Made by a program: the position numbers and the translations under genes | Shown here: one piece after another, positions 16,995-25,257 of the stretch | Position numbering within the stretch: position 1 is the stretch's first letter | How the letters are laid out: every line of letters starts with the position of its first letter | The notes under the pieces: generated by a model | Databases searched by the model: none | Seen by the model: only the letters and a program-made list of their open reading frames with translations | Told to the model about the DNA's origin: nothing | NCBI RefSeq assembly: GCF_936916975.1 | Contig: NZ_CAKZGO010000041.1 | Span: 87,506-151,505, forward strand | Direction: 5' to 3' | Length of the DNA stretch: 64,000 bases | Origin: an uncultured Dongia sp. | Lineage (GTDB): Bacteria; Pseudomonadota; Alphaproteobacteria; Dongiales; Dongiaceae

Positions 16995-17018
16995 TTGCCG
17001 GTGGCCCTTCTTCGAGCC
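16986..17018 (-). promoter_or_regulatory. tandem hexaloop hairpins, putative NasT (ANTAR) RNA target
   Basis: Read on the minus strand: hairpin 1 (17018-17003) is GGCTC-GAAGAA-GGGCC with one G-T pair. After a single base, hairpin 2 (17001-16986) is CCGGC-AACGCC-GCCGG. Both have 5-bp stems and six-base loops. ANTAR proteins are known to bind two such hairpins, with A1 and G4 of the loops conserved; loop 2 has both, loop 1 has G4 but G at position 1. Hairpin 2 shares bases with the 5' arm of the terminator, so bound NasT would favour read-through. Confidence 0.72.
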
Positions 17019-17060
17019 GATAATCTGGAGGACCGTCAGTGGCCCAATCGAAGTCATAAA

Positions 17061-17077
17061 TGCACTCAGCGTGCCAA
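17061..17077 (-). promoter_or_regulatory. sigma-54-type promoter for nrtA operon
   Basis: The minus strand reads TTGGCACGCTGAGTGCA, a good match to the -24/-12 consensus TTGGCACG-N4-TTGCA with the obligatory GG-N10-GC spacing. Transcription would begin near 17050, giving a leader of about 150 bases that contains the hairpins and terminator. This fits nitrogen (NtrC) control of nitrate assimilation. I found no clear pair of NtrC sites upstream. Confidence 0.65.
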
Positions 17078-17233
17078 CTGCATCACCGACCGTGCGAAGG
17101 GGACTTTCTTCATTGTCTGCGGGTGCTTATGCAATCGCCTGATTTTTGCGCAGGTGGCGTCGAATCCGCTGCTTTGGCTATTTGTTGAGCTTGTCGTGCG
17201 TAAATATTGTGCAGCGCGCAGAATGACGGCACT

Positions 17234-18499
17234 TCACAAATTGGGTGCCGGCCGCGATGTTTTGACGCCAAAGGGTAGGCTGTCGAGATAGGGAGCGAGC
17301 TTGTCGGGATCGAAGGCGCGCCCATCGAAGAAGCCGTCCGGCCCGAGCCGAAGTGTGCCGCCCGAAGCACTCATCTGAGTTTCGCTTAGCAGGGCGCCTT
17401 CAACCTTTGAACTGCCGCCGGGCAAGATGACACCAAGCGGGCCGAGGGCCTCCCGGTAGATGTCCGGCCGGTAAGTGCGCCGTACGGCATTGAGGGCTGC
17501 GGCGGACGATGTGGCTTGGCCCCAATGCACCATCTGGGTGAAGAACCACAATGCATGGCTGATCCAGGGAAAAGTCGCGGCTTTGCGCTCAAAAAACAGA
17601 AAATCCTGCACTTCCTGTGGCGCGGCAGATCCAAGGCTGATCTGATTTGAGAGACCCGGCAGAAGCAAGTCGGCAGGGAGGTCGAGATAGTTCGGCTGCG
17701 ACAGCAGACGCGCCAGTTCGGCATGGTTAGCGACGTTGTCGCACCAACCGGCGGCATGATACATGGCCGCCATGAGCCGCGTCACGGTCTCGCGGTTCTG
17801 TTCGGTCCAATCGGCGCGCATGCCGATGACCTTTTCGGGGCTTGAACGCCAAATCGCCGCCTTGGTTGTCGCGATTCTTCCCGCTCCTGCCGCAATGGCA
17901 GCCGTATTCCAGGGCTCGCCCACGCAGTATCCGTCGATACGACCTGCGGCCAAAGCATCCGGCATGAACGGCGGTGGGACGACGGTCAGTGCCACGTCAT
18001 TCTCCGGGTCGATTCCGCAGGCGGCAAGCCAGTAGCGCAACTCGTAATTATGTCCTGAAAACGGGTGCACGATGGCGAGCGTCAGGGGTGCCTCACCTTT
18101 CGTTCGGCGGTTGGCGATGTGCGTCTTGAGAGCGGCACCGACGCGCGCTGGATCGCCGTTATTGGGTGCGCCGCGTGCTGCAAGTGCATGCCAGAGCGTA
18201 TTTGAGACAGTCACGGCATTGCCGCCAAGCCCGAGCGCCATAGGCACGATCATAGGAACGGCGAGCGAGGTGAGTCCGAGTGACGCGGCGATCGGCATCG
18301 GCGCCAGCATATGGGCGACGTCGAAATGTCCGATGGCGATGCGGTCACGGATGTTGGCCCACGATGTTTCTCGCTCCAATTGAAGGGCGAGGCCCTGTTC
18401 TTCTGCGAAGCCCTTTTCGGAGGTGACGATCAGAATCGCCGCATCGAGAAGTGGCATGAAGCCTGCTCGCACACTTACTGTTTTACCGTTCATGCTCAT
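17234..18499 (-). CDS. nasS: nitrate sensor protein NasS
   Basis: Member of the NrtA/CmpA binding-protein family (AHMLAPMPIAASLGLTS, GYCVGEPWNTAAIAAG, PDIYREALGPLGV) but without a signal peptide: the N-terminus MSMNGKTVSVRAGFMPLLDA runs straight into the binding domain. Cytoplasmic NasS is known to hold NasT inactive and release it when nitrate or nitrite binds. The 421 residues are normal. It overlaps nasT by 4 bases (ATGA), and its stop lies about 155 bases upstream of the nrtA promoter, so nasTS and nrtA are separate but adjacent transcription units. Confidence 0.92.
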   Translation of the reverse strand: MSMNGKTVSVRAGFMPLLDAAILIVTSEKGFAEEQGLALQLERETSWANIRDRIAIGHFDVAHMLAPMPIAASLGLTSLAVPMIVPMALGLGGNAVTVSNTLWHALAARGAPNNGDPARVGAALKTHIANRRTKGEAPLTLAIVHPFSGHNYELRYWLAACGIDPENDVALTVVPPPFMPDALAAGRIDGYCVGEPWNTAAIAAGAGRIATTKAAIWRSSPEKVIGMRADWTEQNRETVTRLMAAMYHAAGWCDNVANHAELARLLSQPNYLDLPADLLLPGLSNQISLGSAAPQEVQDFLFFERKAATFPWISHALWFFTQMVHWGQATSSAAALNAVRRTYRPDIYREALGPLGVILPGGSSKVEGALLSETQMSASGGTLRLGPDGFFDGRAFDPDKLAPYLDSLPFGVKTSRPAPNL

Positions 18500-19086
18500 G
18501 AAGTGGTTCCCGAAAACATCTTGGCCGCGATGATAAGGCTCTGGGCGATCTCCGCGACGCGTTGGTTCTCATTCATTGCCATGGTGCGCATCAGGCCATA
18601 GGCCTCCTCCTCGGATAGCCCACGGGCTGTCATCAGGATGCCTTTTGCGCGGTCGATCACTTTGCGCTCCTCCAGCGCCTGCTTGGTTCTCTCCAGCTCA
18701 TTCCTGAGGCGCGAAAAGGCGTTGAAGCGGCTGACGGCCATGTCGAGGATCGGCTTGACCCGTTCTTTTTTCAGCCCGTCGACCACATAGGCGGAAATCC
18801 CCGCGTCGATGGCCGCCTCGGTCATTGCTTTGTCCGAGCGATCGACGAACATTGCAATCGGACGATGTACGGCGCGGGACAGCTGGAGCAAATATTCGAG
18901 CGCGTCGCGATTGGGATTCTCCAGATCGATGAAAATGACGTCCGGATTTATCTGGCTGACGAGTTCGAGAAGGCCGGTGATTTCCCGCACGAGGGTGACG
19001 GGTGAGCAACCGGCCTCGCGCAGGCCGGCCTCAATGATCGAAGCCCGGATATGATTTTCGTCGATGACAAGGACAGAAAGGCTCAC
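18496..19086 (-). CDS. nasT: ANTAR-domain antiterminator NasT
   Basis: Response-regulator-like RNA-binding antiterminator, 196 residues. The N-terminal receiver fold (VSLSVLVIDENHIRASIIEAGLREAG to about residue 125) keeps an Asp in VIFIDLENPN. The C-terminal ANTAR domain has the hallmark RAKGILMTARGLSEEEAYGLMRTMAMNENQRVAEIAQSLI. I choose the GTG at 19086, which aligns with family N-termini; the longer frame to 19221 would start upstream of the promoter found at 19130-19145. With NasS it should control the nrtA leader 1.5 kb downstream. Confidence 0.92.
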   Translation of the reverse strand: MSLSVLVIDENHIRASIIEAGLREAGCSPVTLVREITGLLELVSQINPDVIFIDLENPNRDALEYLLQLSRAVHRPIAMFVDRSDKAMTEAAIDAGISAYVVDGLKKERVKPILDMAVSRFNAFSRLRNELERTKQALEERKVIDRAKGILMTARGLSEEEAYGLMRTMAMNENQRVAEIAQSLIIAAKMFSGTTS

Positions 19087-19129
19087 TGGATCAAAACACC
19101 AATTGCACGATTGAGGAAGTATTGTGCAA

Positions 19130-19145
19130 TGCACAATTCGTGCCG
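19130..19145 (-). promoter_or_regulatory. sigma-54-type promoter for nasTS
   Basis: The minus strand reads CGGCACGAATTGTGCA, with GG-N10-GC spacing and near-consensus -24 (GGCACG) and -12 (TGCA) boxes, closely resembling the nrtA promoter. Predicted start near 19119, about 33 bases before the GTG of nasT. It overlaps the perfect palindrome ATTGTGCA-A-TGCACAAT at 19121-19137, which could bind a regulator. Confidence 0.6.
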
Positions 19146-19307
19146 AGGCGCGGAAGCTGCCGCGGCATGCTCTCTTGGTGTTTCCGGGGGCTAGTACCTT
19201 CGGGCCTACCGTCGGTCTCAAAGGGGCATTGACGCAGTTTGGGCTGGGCGGGGAGCTTTGGCCTTGTCATTCATTGTCTGATGAACGTGTCGCCAGATTC
19301 GCGCGGG

Positions 19308-20843
19308 CTAGAGTTGTTCTTCGATTGGCAGCAACCCTAGGACGTCGATGACAAACCGCTGCCATGTGCCGGTCTCGGGGTCGGTGTCGAAGGTCGCTTC
19401 GGGCCGGTCCGTGACCGCCGTCCATTGCAGCTCGTCATTCTGGTCGAGCGTGAGATGATAGGCGCTGCCCGGCAACACGCCGTCGTCCATGAAGGCCGCC
19501 AGCCGACCCGCCAGGATCGGGCTGTCGATCATGATGCCGATTTCGGTGTTGATGGCCCGTGAGCGCGGATCGAGGTTGAAGCTGCCGATAAACGTCGTCT
19601 CGCGGTCGAACACCATGGCCTTGGCGTGCAAGGCCGCACGCGATTTGCCGGCTGCTATCGACCATTCCCGCTTCATGTTGCTGTCGGGCCGGAGCTCATA
19701 GAGTTGGACGCCGGCGTCGAGCAGTTCTTCGCGGGTGTTGGCGTAGCCGGCATGCGCTGCCATCTGGTCGTTGGTTGCCGCCGAATTCGTCAGGACCCGC
19801 ACCTTCACGCCACGGGCGGTGAGCTTGCGAATTTCCTCGATGCCTGGGTCGAGCAGGATGAAATAAGGCGATTCAATGAGGACCTCGTGCTTTGCCTCGG
19901 CGATCCGCCGCAGGAGAGCCTCTCTCATGATCTGGCCGCCGTCATCGGCGTTGACCCGGGCCGGGTTCTCGACCAGCACGCGGCCAGGCGCCCAGATGAA
20001 CGCGTCCTTGATCTCGGACAGTCGCCCCCTAAGATCGGCGATCCGTTCATCGACGGGGTAGGGATAACCGGCAGTAGCGATCTTGTCGGCGAGGCGCGCC
20101 TTCAGCGCCAGGAAATCATCCTGGGAGGCACGCTTGTCCACCACCGCTGCCACCGGTATCGCCCATTCGCTGTTCCAGAACAGATCAAAGCTGGCCGACA
20201 GATCCCTCACGACCGGGCCTGCCATCACCATGTCGAGGTCGCGGAAGTTGTGATCGGGCCGCACGCCAAAATAGGTGTCCGCAATGTTGCGGCCCCCGGC
20301 GATCGCTACGGCGTTGTCCATGACGAACAGCTTGTTGTGCATGCGATGGTTGACGCGCCCGAACTCGCTCAAGAAGCTCAGGGTGCGCCACCGACGATTC
20401 TGTATCGGATTGAAAAAGCGAACCTCGATATGCGGGTGGGCGTCGAGGGCCGCAATACCGTTGTCGATTTCTTCCGTTTGATAATGGTCATCGAGCAACA
20501 GGCGCACGCGCACACCGCGATCGGCGGCGCGGATCAATCGCTCGGCCATGATCCGGCCCGTCGTATCGACATCCCAGATGAAGTATTGAGCATCCAGCGT
20601 CTGTTCCGCGAGATCGGCCATCGCGAGGCGCGAGGTGAAGGCGCGGCTTCCTTCCTCGATAAGGCCAAATCCGGATTTCCCAGCATGCTTGTCCGCAGCG
20701 ACCTGAAAGAGTGCGCCGACAGTTGTGGTCTGTGGCTCGGCAAAGGCCAATGACGGCGCGCGCGGATAGTCCCAGTCAACGGTCGCGCCGCAACCGCACA
20801 GTATTGCTACCAAGCTGAGAACCAGCATCAGGCTTTTGAACAA
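19308..20843 (-). CDS. phospholipase D family lipoprotein (ClsC-like)
   Basis: Probable phosphatidyl-transfer enzyme of the cardiolipin synthase/PLD superfamily, 511 residues. Two HKD motifs are present: HNKLFVMDNAVAIAGGRN (about residue 168) and HAKAMVFDRETTFIGSFNLDPRS (about residue 403). The N-terminus has a lipoprotein signal peptide ending in LCGC, so the enzyme should be membrane-anchored on the periplasmic side. The start is TTG with a perfect AGGAGG six bases upstream. It is transcribed alone. A ClsC-type cardiolipin synthase is the nearest known function; a phospholipase or other transphosphatidylase is also possible. Confidence 0.88.
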   Translation of the reverse strand: MFKSLMLVLSLVAILCGCGATVDWDYPRAPSLAFAEPQTTTVGALFQVAADKHAGKSGFGLIEEGSRAFTSRLAMADLAEQTLDAQYFIWDVDTTGRIMAERLIRAADRGVRVRLLLDDHYQTEEIDNGIAALDAHPHIEVRFFNPIQNRRWRTLSFLSEFGRVNHRMHNKLFVMDNAVAIAGGRNIADTYFGVRPDHNFRDLDMVMAGPVVRDLSASFDLFWNSEWAIPVAAVVDKRASQDDFLALKARLADKIATAGYPYPVDERIADLRGRLSEIKDAFIWAPGRVLVENPARVNADDGGQIMREALLRRIAEAKHEVLIESPYFILLDPGIEEIRKLTARGVKVRVLTNSAATNDQMAAHAGYANTREELLDAGVQLYELRPDSNMKREWSIAAGKSRAALHAKAMVFDRETTFIGSFNLDPRSRAINTEIGIMIDSPILAGRLAAFMDDGVLPGSAYHLTLDQNDELQWTAVTDRPEATFDTDPETGTWQRFVIDVLGLLPIEEQL

Positions 20844-21232
20844 GCGAAACCTCCTGGGTTGCTGTTTCTCAGATCAACTGCGCTGCAGCATCTTCCCGTA
20901 CATATGGCCGATTCAGTCAAATTCTATCTGCCGAAGCGTCATCATTGCAAAAGTAGCGGATATCCTCTTCCCGAACCAAGCCTTTAGCGGCGGGCATGCC
21001 CTGCGCGCCGCCGCATTGCGTTTCATTTTCACGCCGGGCATAGTCCTGGCGGAGCATGGCAATGGGAGGGGGCCCATGTGCCAGAAAGGTCGTCAACATC
21101 CTGACAATTCTTATTGTCGCCGCGGCGCCGGTTGGCGGTTCGGTCGTGCGATCCTGTCAGGAACATAGTCACGGCATGTTGGCGAGTGGGTTTGGGTCGC
21201 ATTCAATAAGTGACTTATGCAGGGGAAACGCG
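20844..21232. other. intergenic region without a convincing gene
   Basis: This 389-base gap separates two divergently transcribed genes and so should carry both promoters, but no clear -35/-10 pair or operator stands out. A 60-codon minus-strand frame (20917-21099) has no ribosome site or recognisable product. An AGGGGAAACG ribosome site at the right end belongs to the gene at 21233. Confidence 0.5.
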
Positions 21233-21754
21233 ATGAGCGACACTGTGCAAACACCCAGTTCCGGACAGGGTTGGCGCTTCGGACTCGGCATCATTCTCAT
21301 TGTTGGGGGATATACCGCTTTGGCGCTTATTCCCTTGGTGACGGGTTCCACTCTCGCTCTGTCCGTCAAGACTCCGCTGGCCGGTATCCTTGCCTTCATG
21401 CCGGTCCTCACCAAAGTTGCGGCGATCGCCGTCATGGGCAAGGCCGGGTTCAATGTGCTTAAAGGGCACGCCTTCAAATTCCTGGGCCGCTTCCGCCCAC
21501 CCGAACAGGTCAGTCGGCAGCGGTACAGAGTTGGCCTGGTGCTCTTTGTCTCCGCGCTCGTCTTCGGTTCGTTGCTCCAATACATGCCCGGAATCCTCGT
21601 CGACTGGGAAGCAAATGACGAGCTCTGGAGCTTGCTCGCCGATCTCACACTCGTTGTCAGCGTCTTCGTCCTTGGCGGGGAATTCTGGAACAAGCTCGCT
21701 GCCCTTTTCGACTACAGTGCAACGGTTTCCACCCGCGACAGTAAGGCGGCCTGA
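21233..21754 (+). CDS. small four-helix membrane protein (transporter suffix domain type)
   Basis: Predicted inner-membrane protein of 173 residues with about four transmembrane helices (GLGIILIVGGYTALALIPLV, AFMPVLTKVAAIAVMGKAGF, VGLVLFVSALVFGSLL, LADLTLVVSVFVLGGEFW). The start at 21233 has AGGGGAAACG upstream; the longer frame from 21056 has no such site. It resembles proteins annotated as transporter suffix domain proteins, recalled from memory. It precedes an HlyD-type adaptor and a DUF2955-like permease, so it is likely part of that export system. Function unknown. Confidence 0.7.
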   Translation: MSDTVQTPSSGQGWRFGLGIILIVGGYTALALIPLVTGSTLALSVKTPLAGILAFMPVLTKVAAIAVMGKAGFNVLKGHAFKFLGRFRPPEQVSRQRYRVGLVLFVSALVFGSLLQYMPGILVDWEANDELWSLLADLTLVVSVFVLGGEFWNKLAALFDYSATVSTRDSKAA

Positions 21755-21792
21755 GCGGACACCGCATGGGCATGTCGGAGTGAGGGGCGAGC

Positions 21793-22926
21793 ATGAGCTT
21801 GAACGAAACGCCGGAGCCGAATTCGATCCCACCAGTGGTCGCAGAGCCGCGTGAGGCAAAGCGCACTGTGAATCCCGTGCGACGCTGGGTTGCGATCATT
21901 CTCGGCATCTGTGTCGTCATATTCAGCTATTCGCTGATCGCGGACCGCCTCACGCCCTATACGCCCCAGGGCATCGTCCAGGCCTTTGTCGTTCCCATCG
22001 CCTCGGAGGTGCCTGGTCGCGTCGTCGAGGTCGCGGTCGAAGACAATCAGAAGGTTGAGGCCGGCCAGGTCCTGTTTCGGATCGACCCGGAGCCTTACGA
22101 CATCGCGGTCGAACGCGCCAAGGCGGACGTAGCTGCCGCTGGGCAATTGATCGGCGTCGATACCGCGGGCGTCGGTGCCGCCCAGGCCAAAGTGGTCGAG
22201 GCACAAGCGAATCTCACCAATGTGCTGGAGCAGACGGCACGCACGTTCGAACTGGTCAAGAAAGGTGTTTTCCCCAAAGCACGCGCCGATACGGCAACAG
22301 CCGAACGCGACGGCGCCAAAGCCAAGCTCAACCAGGCGCAGGCGGAACAGCGCCAGGCCGAGGAGCAGTTAGGCCCCAAAGGTGCCGACAATCCGCAACT
22401 GCGCGCAGCAACCGCAGCGCTGGCAAAAGCCGAACGGGACCTGATCCACACGGCGGTCATCGCGCCGACCGACGGGATCATCACAAACCTGCAATTGACG
22501 CTGGGGCAGTTCGCTAGCGCGGGCCAGCCGGTGATGACCTTCATCGACGCGCGCAGCTATTGGATCGTCGCCAGCCTGCGCGAGAACAGCCTGGAAAACG
22601 TGCAGCCGGGCAACGAAGTCGACCTGGTCTTCGACGCGCTGCCGGGGCAGATTTTTACGGGCAAGATCGCCAGCGTGGGCTGGGGCGTCTCCAACTACAA
22701 TGCCGGCAATCCGGGCTCGCTGCCGACCATCAAAAGCCAGACGAGCTGGATTCGCGATCCGCAGCTTTTCCCCGTGCGGGTTGAACTCGACGCTGAGAAA
22801 TATGTGCCGGGCCTGCGTCATGGATCGCAGGTCAATGTGGTGGTCTATACCGGCGACAATGGATTTGTGAACGCCCTTGGCAGGGTCTGGATCTGGCTTG
22901 TCAGCGTCCTCACCTATGTCACCTGA
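21793..22926 (+). CDS. HlyD/EmrA-family membrane fusion protein
   Basis: Periplasmic adaptor of an efflux or secretion system, 377 residues. A single N-terminal membrane helix (about 33-52, VAIILGICVVIFSYSLIA) is followed by the first half of the biotinyl-lipoyl domain (PIASEVPGRVVEVAVEDNQKV). Then come a long alpha-hairpin coiled coil (about 105-215) and the second lipoyl half with IAPTDGIITNLQLTLGQF. No TolC-like outer-membrane gene is adjacent. The stop overlaps the start of the next gene, indicating coupled expression with the DUF2955-like permease. Confidence 0.9.
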   Translation: MSLNETPEPNSIPPVVAEPREAKRTVNPVRRWVAIILGICVVIFSYSLIADRLTPYTPQGIVQAFVVPIASEVPGRVVEVAVEDNQKVEAGQVLFRIDPEPYDIAVERAKADVAAAGQLIGVDTAGVGAAQAKVVEAQANLTNVLEQTARTFELVKKGVFPKARADTATAERDGAKAKLNQAQAEQRQAEEQLGPKGADNPQLRAATAALAKAERDLIHTAVIAPTDGIITNLQLTLGQFASAGQPVMTFIDARSYWIVASLRENSLENVQPGNEVDLVFDALPGQIFTGKIASVGWGVSNYNAGNPGSLPTIKSQTSWIRDPQLFPVRVELDAEKYVPGLRHGSQVNVVVYTGDNGFVNALGRVWIWLVSVLTYVT

Positions 22927-23956
22927 TCGTGCCGATGAGCATGACGCGCGCAAGCGGAAGATTTTTCGCATTGCCCTTGCCGTTGCGCTTGGCCTGACGC
23001 TCGCCGAGGCGCAGGAAGAGCCGTTCTCATTTCTTGCGCCGATGTTTGCTTTTCAGCTCCTCATGAAGATGCCGCGGGCGCCGGGCATCAAACAGGGCGT
23101 AGGCTTCGTACTTGTTGTCATCATTGCCAGCGTCGTCGCGCTGAGCCTGGCCAACAGCCTGGCCGACCGTCCTCTCGTGTATCTGATCATCCTGGCCCTT
23201 ATCTTTTTCGGCTGCTTTCTGCTGCAACTGATGGGGAAGGGTGGCCCTTTGCCCGGCTTGCTGCTGATCTGCAATGCCGCGGTCCCCGTCCTCGCTGTCG
23301 TGTCGGGAGATCTTGCCCGGGATTTTGTCTTGATCATGATCGCCTCGGCCGGTTCCGCGGTGCTGCTTGCGTGGCTCGCCTACGCAGCTCTGCCGGATCG
23401 CCACGAGGGCAGCATCATCGCCGCGGGTTCGCCAAATGGTACAGCGCCGCCGCCGGCTCCCGTCCGCACCGCGATCGCCTGCACCGCCATTCTCATGCCG
23501 GCGATGGCCCATTATCTTGCGCATGATAGCGAAGTCAGCGTGGTCGTTCTCATCACGATCGTTTCGCTGCTGAGCCAGAGCGCGGAGCTGCGCCAACGTG
23601 CTGCGATCGGTCTGCTGATCGGCAACCTCATCGGCGGCGTGTTCGCAAGTGCGGCATACTATGCCCTTGTGATCGCGCCCTCTCTGCCGCTCCTCTTCAT
23701 GATCACCCTCGCCATTGGATTGCTGCTGACGGAAGCAGGGACGCGGCCAATACCCTTGGCCGGCATCTTTGCCGTGGCAATGCCGACCTTCCTCATCCTG
23801 CTTGCGCTCGGCCTGACACCGATCGCGGAGGGCAGTGGTGCTGCATTTGTCAGTCGAATCATTGATGTCATGCTGGCATCGCTCTATGCGGTCATCGGCG
23901 TGATCCTGCTGTTGCCAGATCGACCGGTCCCGGTCGACCGCACTGCATTGGCTTGA
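22916..23956 (+). CDS. DUF2955/FUSC-like integral membrane protein
   Basis: Polytopic inner-membrane protein of 346 residues with about ten hydrophobic helices in two similar halves, as in aromatic-acid exporter/FUSC relatives. The N-terminal part FRIALAVALGLTLAEAQEEPFSFLAPMFAFQLLMKMP is the most family-like region. I start it at the ATG at 22916 inside the hlyD stop (11-base overlap); a frame from 22877 would overlap further without a ribosome site. Together with the adaptor it probably exports a small, possibly aromatic, compound; the substrate is inference. Confidence 0.78.
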   Translation: MSPDRADEHDARKRKIFRIALAVALGLTLAEAQEEPFSFLAPMFAFQLLMKMPRAPGIKQGVGFVLVVIIASVVALSLANSLADRPLVYLIILALIFFGCFLLQLMGKGGPLPGLLLICNAAVPVLAVVSGDLARDFVLIMIASAGSAVLLAWLAYAALPDRHEGSIIAAGSPNGTAPPPAPVRTAIACTAILMPAMAHYLAHDSEVSVVVLITIVSLLSQSAELRQRAAIGLLIGNLIGGVFASAAYYALVIAPSLPLLFMITLAIGLLLTEAGTRPIPLAGIFAVAMPTFLILLALGLTPIAEGSGAAFVSRIIDVMLASLYAVIGVILLLPDRPVPVDRTALA

Positions 23957-24169
23957 AAGCATTCGGTCGGACTCGCGCCACCCGATTGTGTCGAATTGAC
24001 GTGTGGATTTGCCAGCGAATGCGCGGTACAGTTTTGCTCAGCGGGGCACCAGAACCTCGCATGCATTGCAGACATCATTGCATCCTGGGAGGGATGCCGG
24101 ACTTCACATGATCCTAGGCGGCTGGCCGTACATGGCCGGACGATCGACATCTGGTTGAAGGGGACGGCA

Positions 24170-24658
24170 ATGAACGACCGTACTGAGCGGTTCGACAGGC
24201 GACGCAACACCGCTGGATTTATTCATCGTGCGCTGTCTTGCACAGCCGTCATCGGCATGAGCTTCCTTCTCGGATCGCCGCTCGCCGCCGACGACATGGT
24301 GCCCTCTGGATCGATCCGCATCGAACAGGTGCAGATCGCCTTCATCGGCAGCGGCAATCTCGGTGGCGGAACACTGACTGTGGGCGGCAGGCAGTATGAT
24401 TTCACGGTAGGTGGGCTGGGTGTTGGCGGCATCGGCCTCTCGAAGATGGTTGCGACCGGCACCGTCTATAATCTGCGCAACATTGAGGATTTTGACGGCG
24501 CCTATGTGCAGGGCAGATATGGCCTGGCCATCGGCACGATCAGCGCTGGTGAACTGGTGCTCGGCAATGCCAGGGGCGTGGTTCTGAAGCTGGAAGCAGA
24601 ACGCACCGGCCTTGCCTTGTCATTGGGCGGCGATGCCGTCTACATCGATCTCGATTGA
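24170..24658 (+). CDS. exported protein, DUF1134/EipA-like
   Basis: 162-residue protein with a Sec signal peptide (hydrophobic core IHRALSCTAVIGMSFLLGSPLAA, cleavage near LAA-DD). The mature part is Gly-rich and beta-like (FIGSGNLGGGTLTVGGRQYDF, GLGVGGIGLSKMVATGTVYNL, YVQGRYGLAIGTISAGELVL), ending in LALSLGGDAVYIDL. This resembles the alphaproteobacterial EipA/DUF1134 periplasmic family linked to envelope integrity, but I am not certain of the match. The start has AAGGGGA upstream. It is 16 bases upstream of another exported protein gene, so the two are likely co-expressed. Confidence 0.7.
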   Translation: MNDRTERFDRRRNTAGFIHRALSCTAVIGMSFLLGSPLAADDMVPSGSIRIEQVQIAFIGSGNLGGGTLTVGGRQYDFTVGGLGVGGIGLSKMVATGTVYNLRNIEDFDGAYVQGRYGLAIGTISAGELVLGNARGVVLKLEAERTGLALSLGGDAVYIDLD

Positions 24659-24674
24659 TTTGAGGGAGAAAATC

Positions 24675-25211
24675 ATGCTGAGCCTGACACGCATAGCGAC
24701 GGTATTCGGCCTGCTGATTGGCGCCATCGCGGCATCGTCGGCGCCGTCTGCTGCCGACGAACAGACCATCAAAGCGTTTGCCGCCTGGCAGGGTCGTGGC
24801 CAGATGTTCGACACGGGACCCGATCGCACGACCTTCGTCGGATCGTTCACCGGCATGATCTTCGTTGAAACGGAGAAGGGCCCGCTCGACGCCGGCTTGA
24901 TGGTCTGCCCGGCCTTCGTTGACGTAAATCCCAAGGACGGGACGCAGGAAGGCAAAGGCCGCTGCACGATCTCCGCCAAGGACGGGTCGCGCGCCTATGC
25001 CGACATCGCCTGCAAGGGTGTTCATCTTGTCGGTTGCGACGGCGATTTCACCTTTACCGGCGGGACGGAGCGCTTTGCCGGCATCACCGGCGGCGGCCCC
25101 ATCACGATCCGCAGCGGCCTGCAGGAGATCTCCACCACGGGGGGAAACATCGTGCATGAATCCGCGGGCGGCATCATCATCTGGCCAAAGCTCACCATCA
25201 AGCTGCCCTAA
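24675..25211 (+). CDS. exported protein of unknown function
   Basis: 178 residues with a clear signal peptide (MLSLTRIATVFGLLIGAIAASSAPSAA-DE). The mature protein looks all-beta and has four cysteines (in MVCPAF, GRCTIS, IACKG, VGCDG) that could form two disulfides. It has the repeated pattern FTGGTERFAGITGGGPI seen in secreted barrel-like proteins. A strong ribosome site (GAGGGAGAAAATC) supports the ATG at 24675. I do not recognise a characterised family. It follows the DUF1134-like gene closely and precedes a glycine-zipper protein. Confidence 0.72.
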   Translation: MLSLTRIATVFGLLIGAIAASSAPSAADEQTIKAFAAWQGRGQMFDTGPDRTTFVGSFTGMIFVETEKGPLDAGLMVCPAFVDVNPKDGTQEGKGRCTISAKDGSRAYADIACKGVHLVGCDGDFTFTGGTERFAGITGGGPITIRSGLQEISTTGGNIVHESAGGIIIWPKLTIKLP

Positions 25212-25257
25212 ATTTGCGTAGCGTCGGCGCGTGGAACTGGCTGCCAAGGAGAGTGTG

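Noticed and set aside
17061..17233. NtrC binding sites upstream of the nrtA promoter
   Set aside because: Only partial GCAC/GTGC matches without proper dyad spacing were seen.
20917..21099. 60-codon minus-strand frame in the 389-base gap
   Set aside because: No ribosome site, no conserved-looking feature; weak evidence for a gene.
24100..24150. GGCC-N6-GGCC hairpin before the DUF1134-like gene
   Set aside because: A 4-bp stem made of self-complementary GGCC is expected by chance in this GC-rich DNA and has no T-run.
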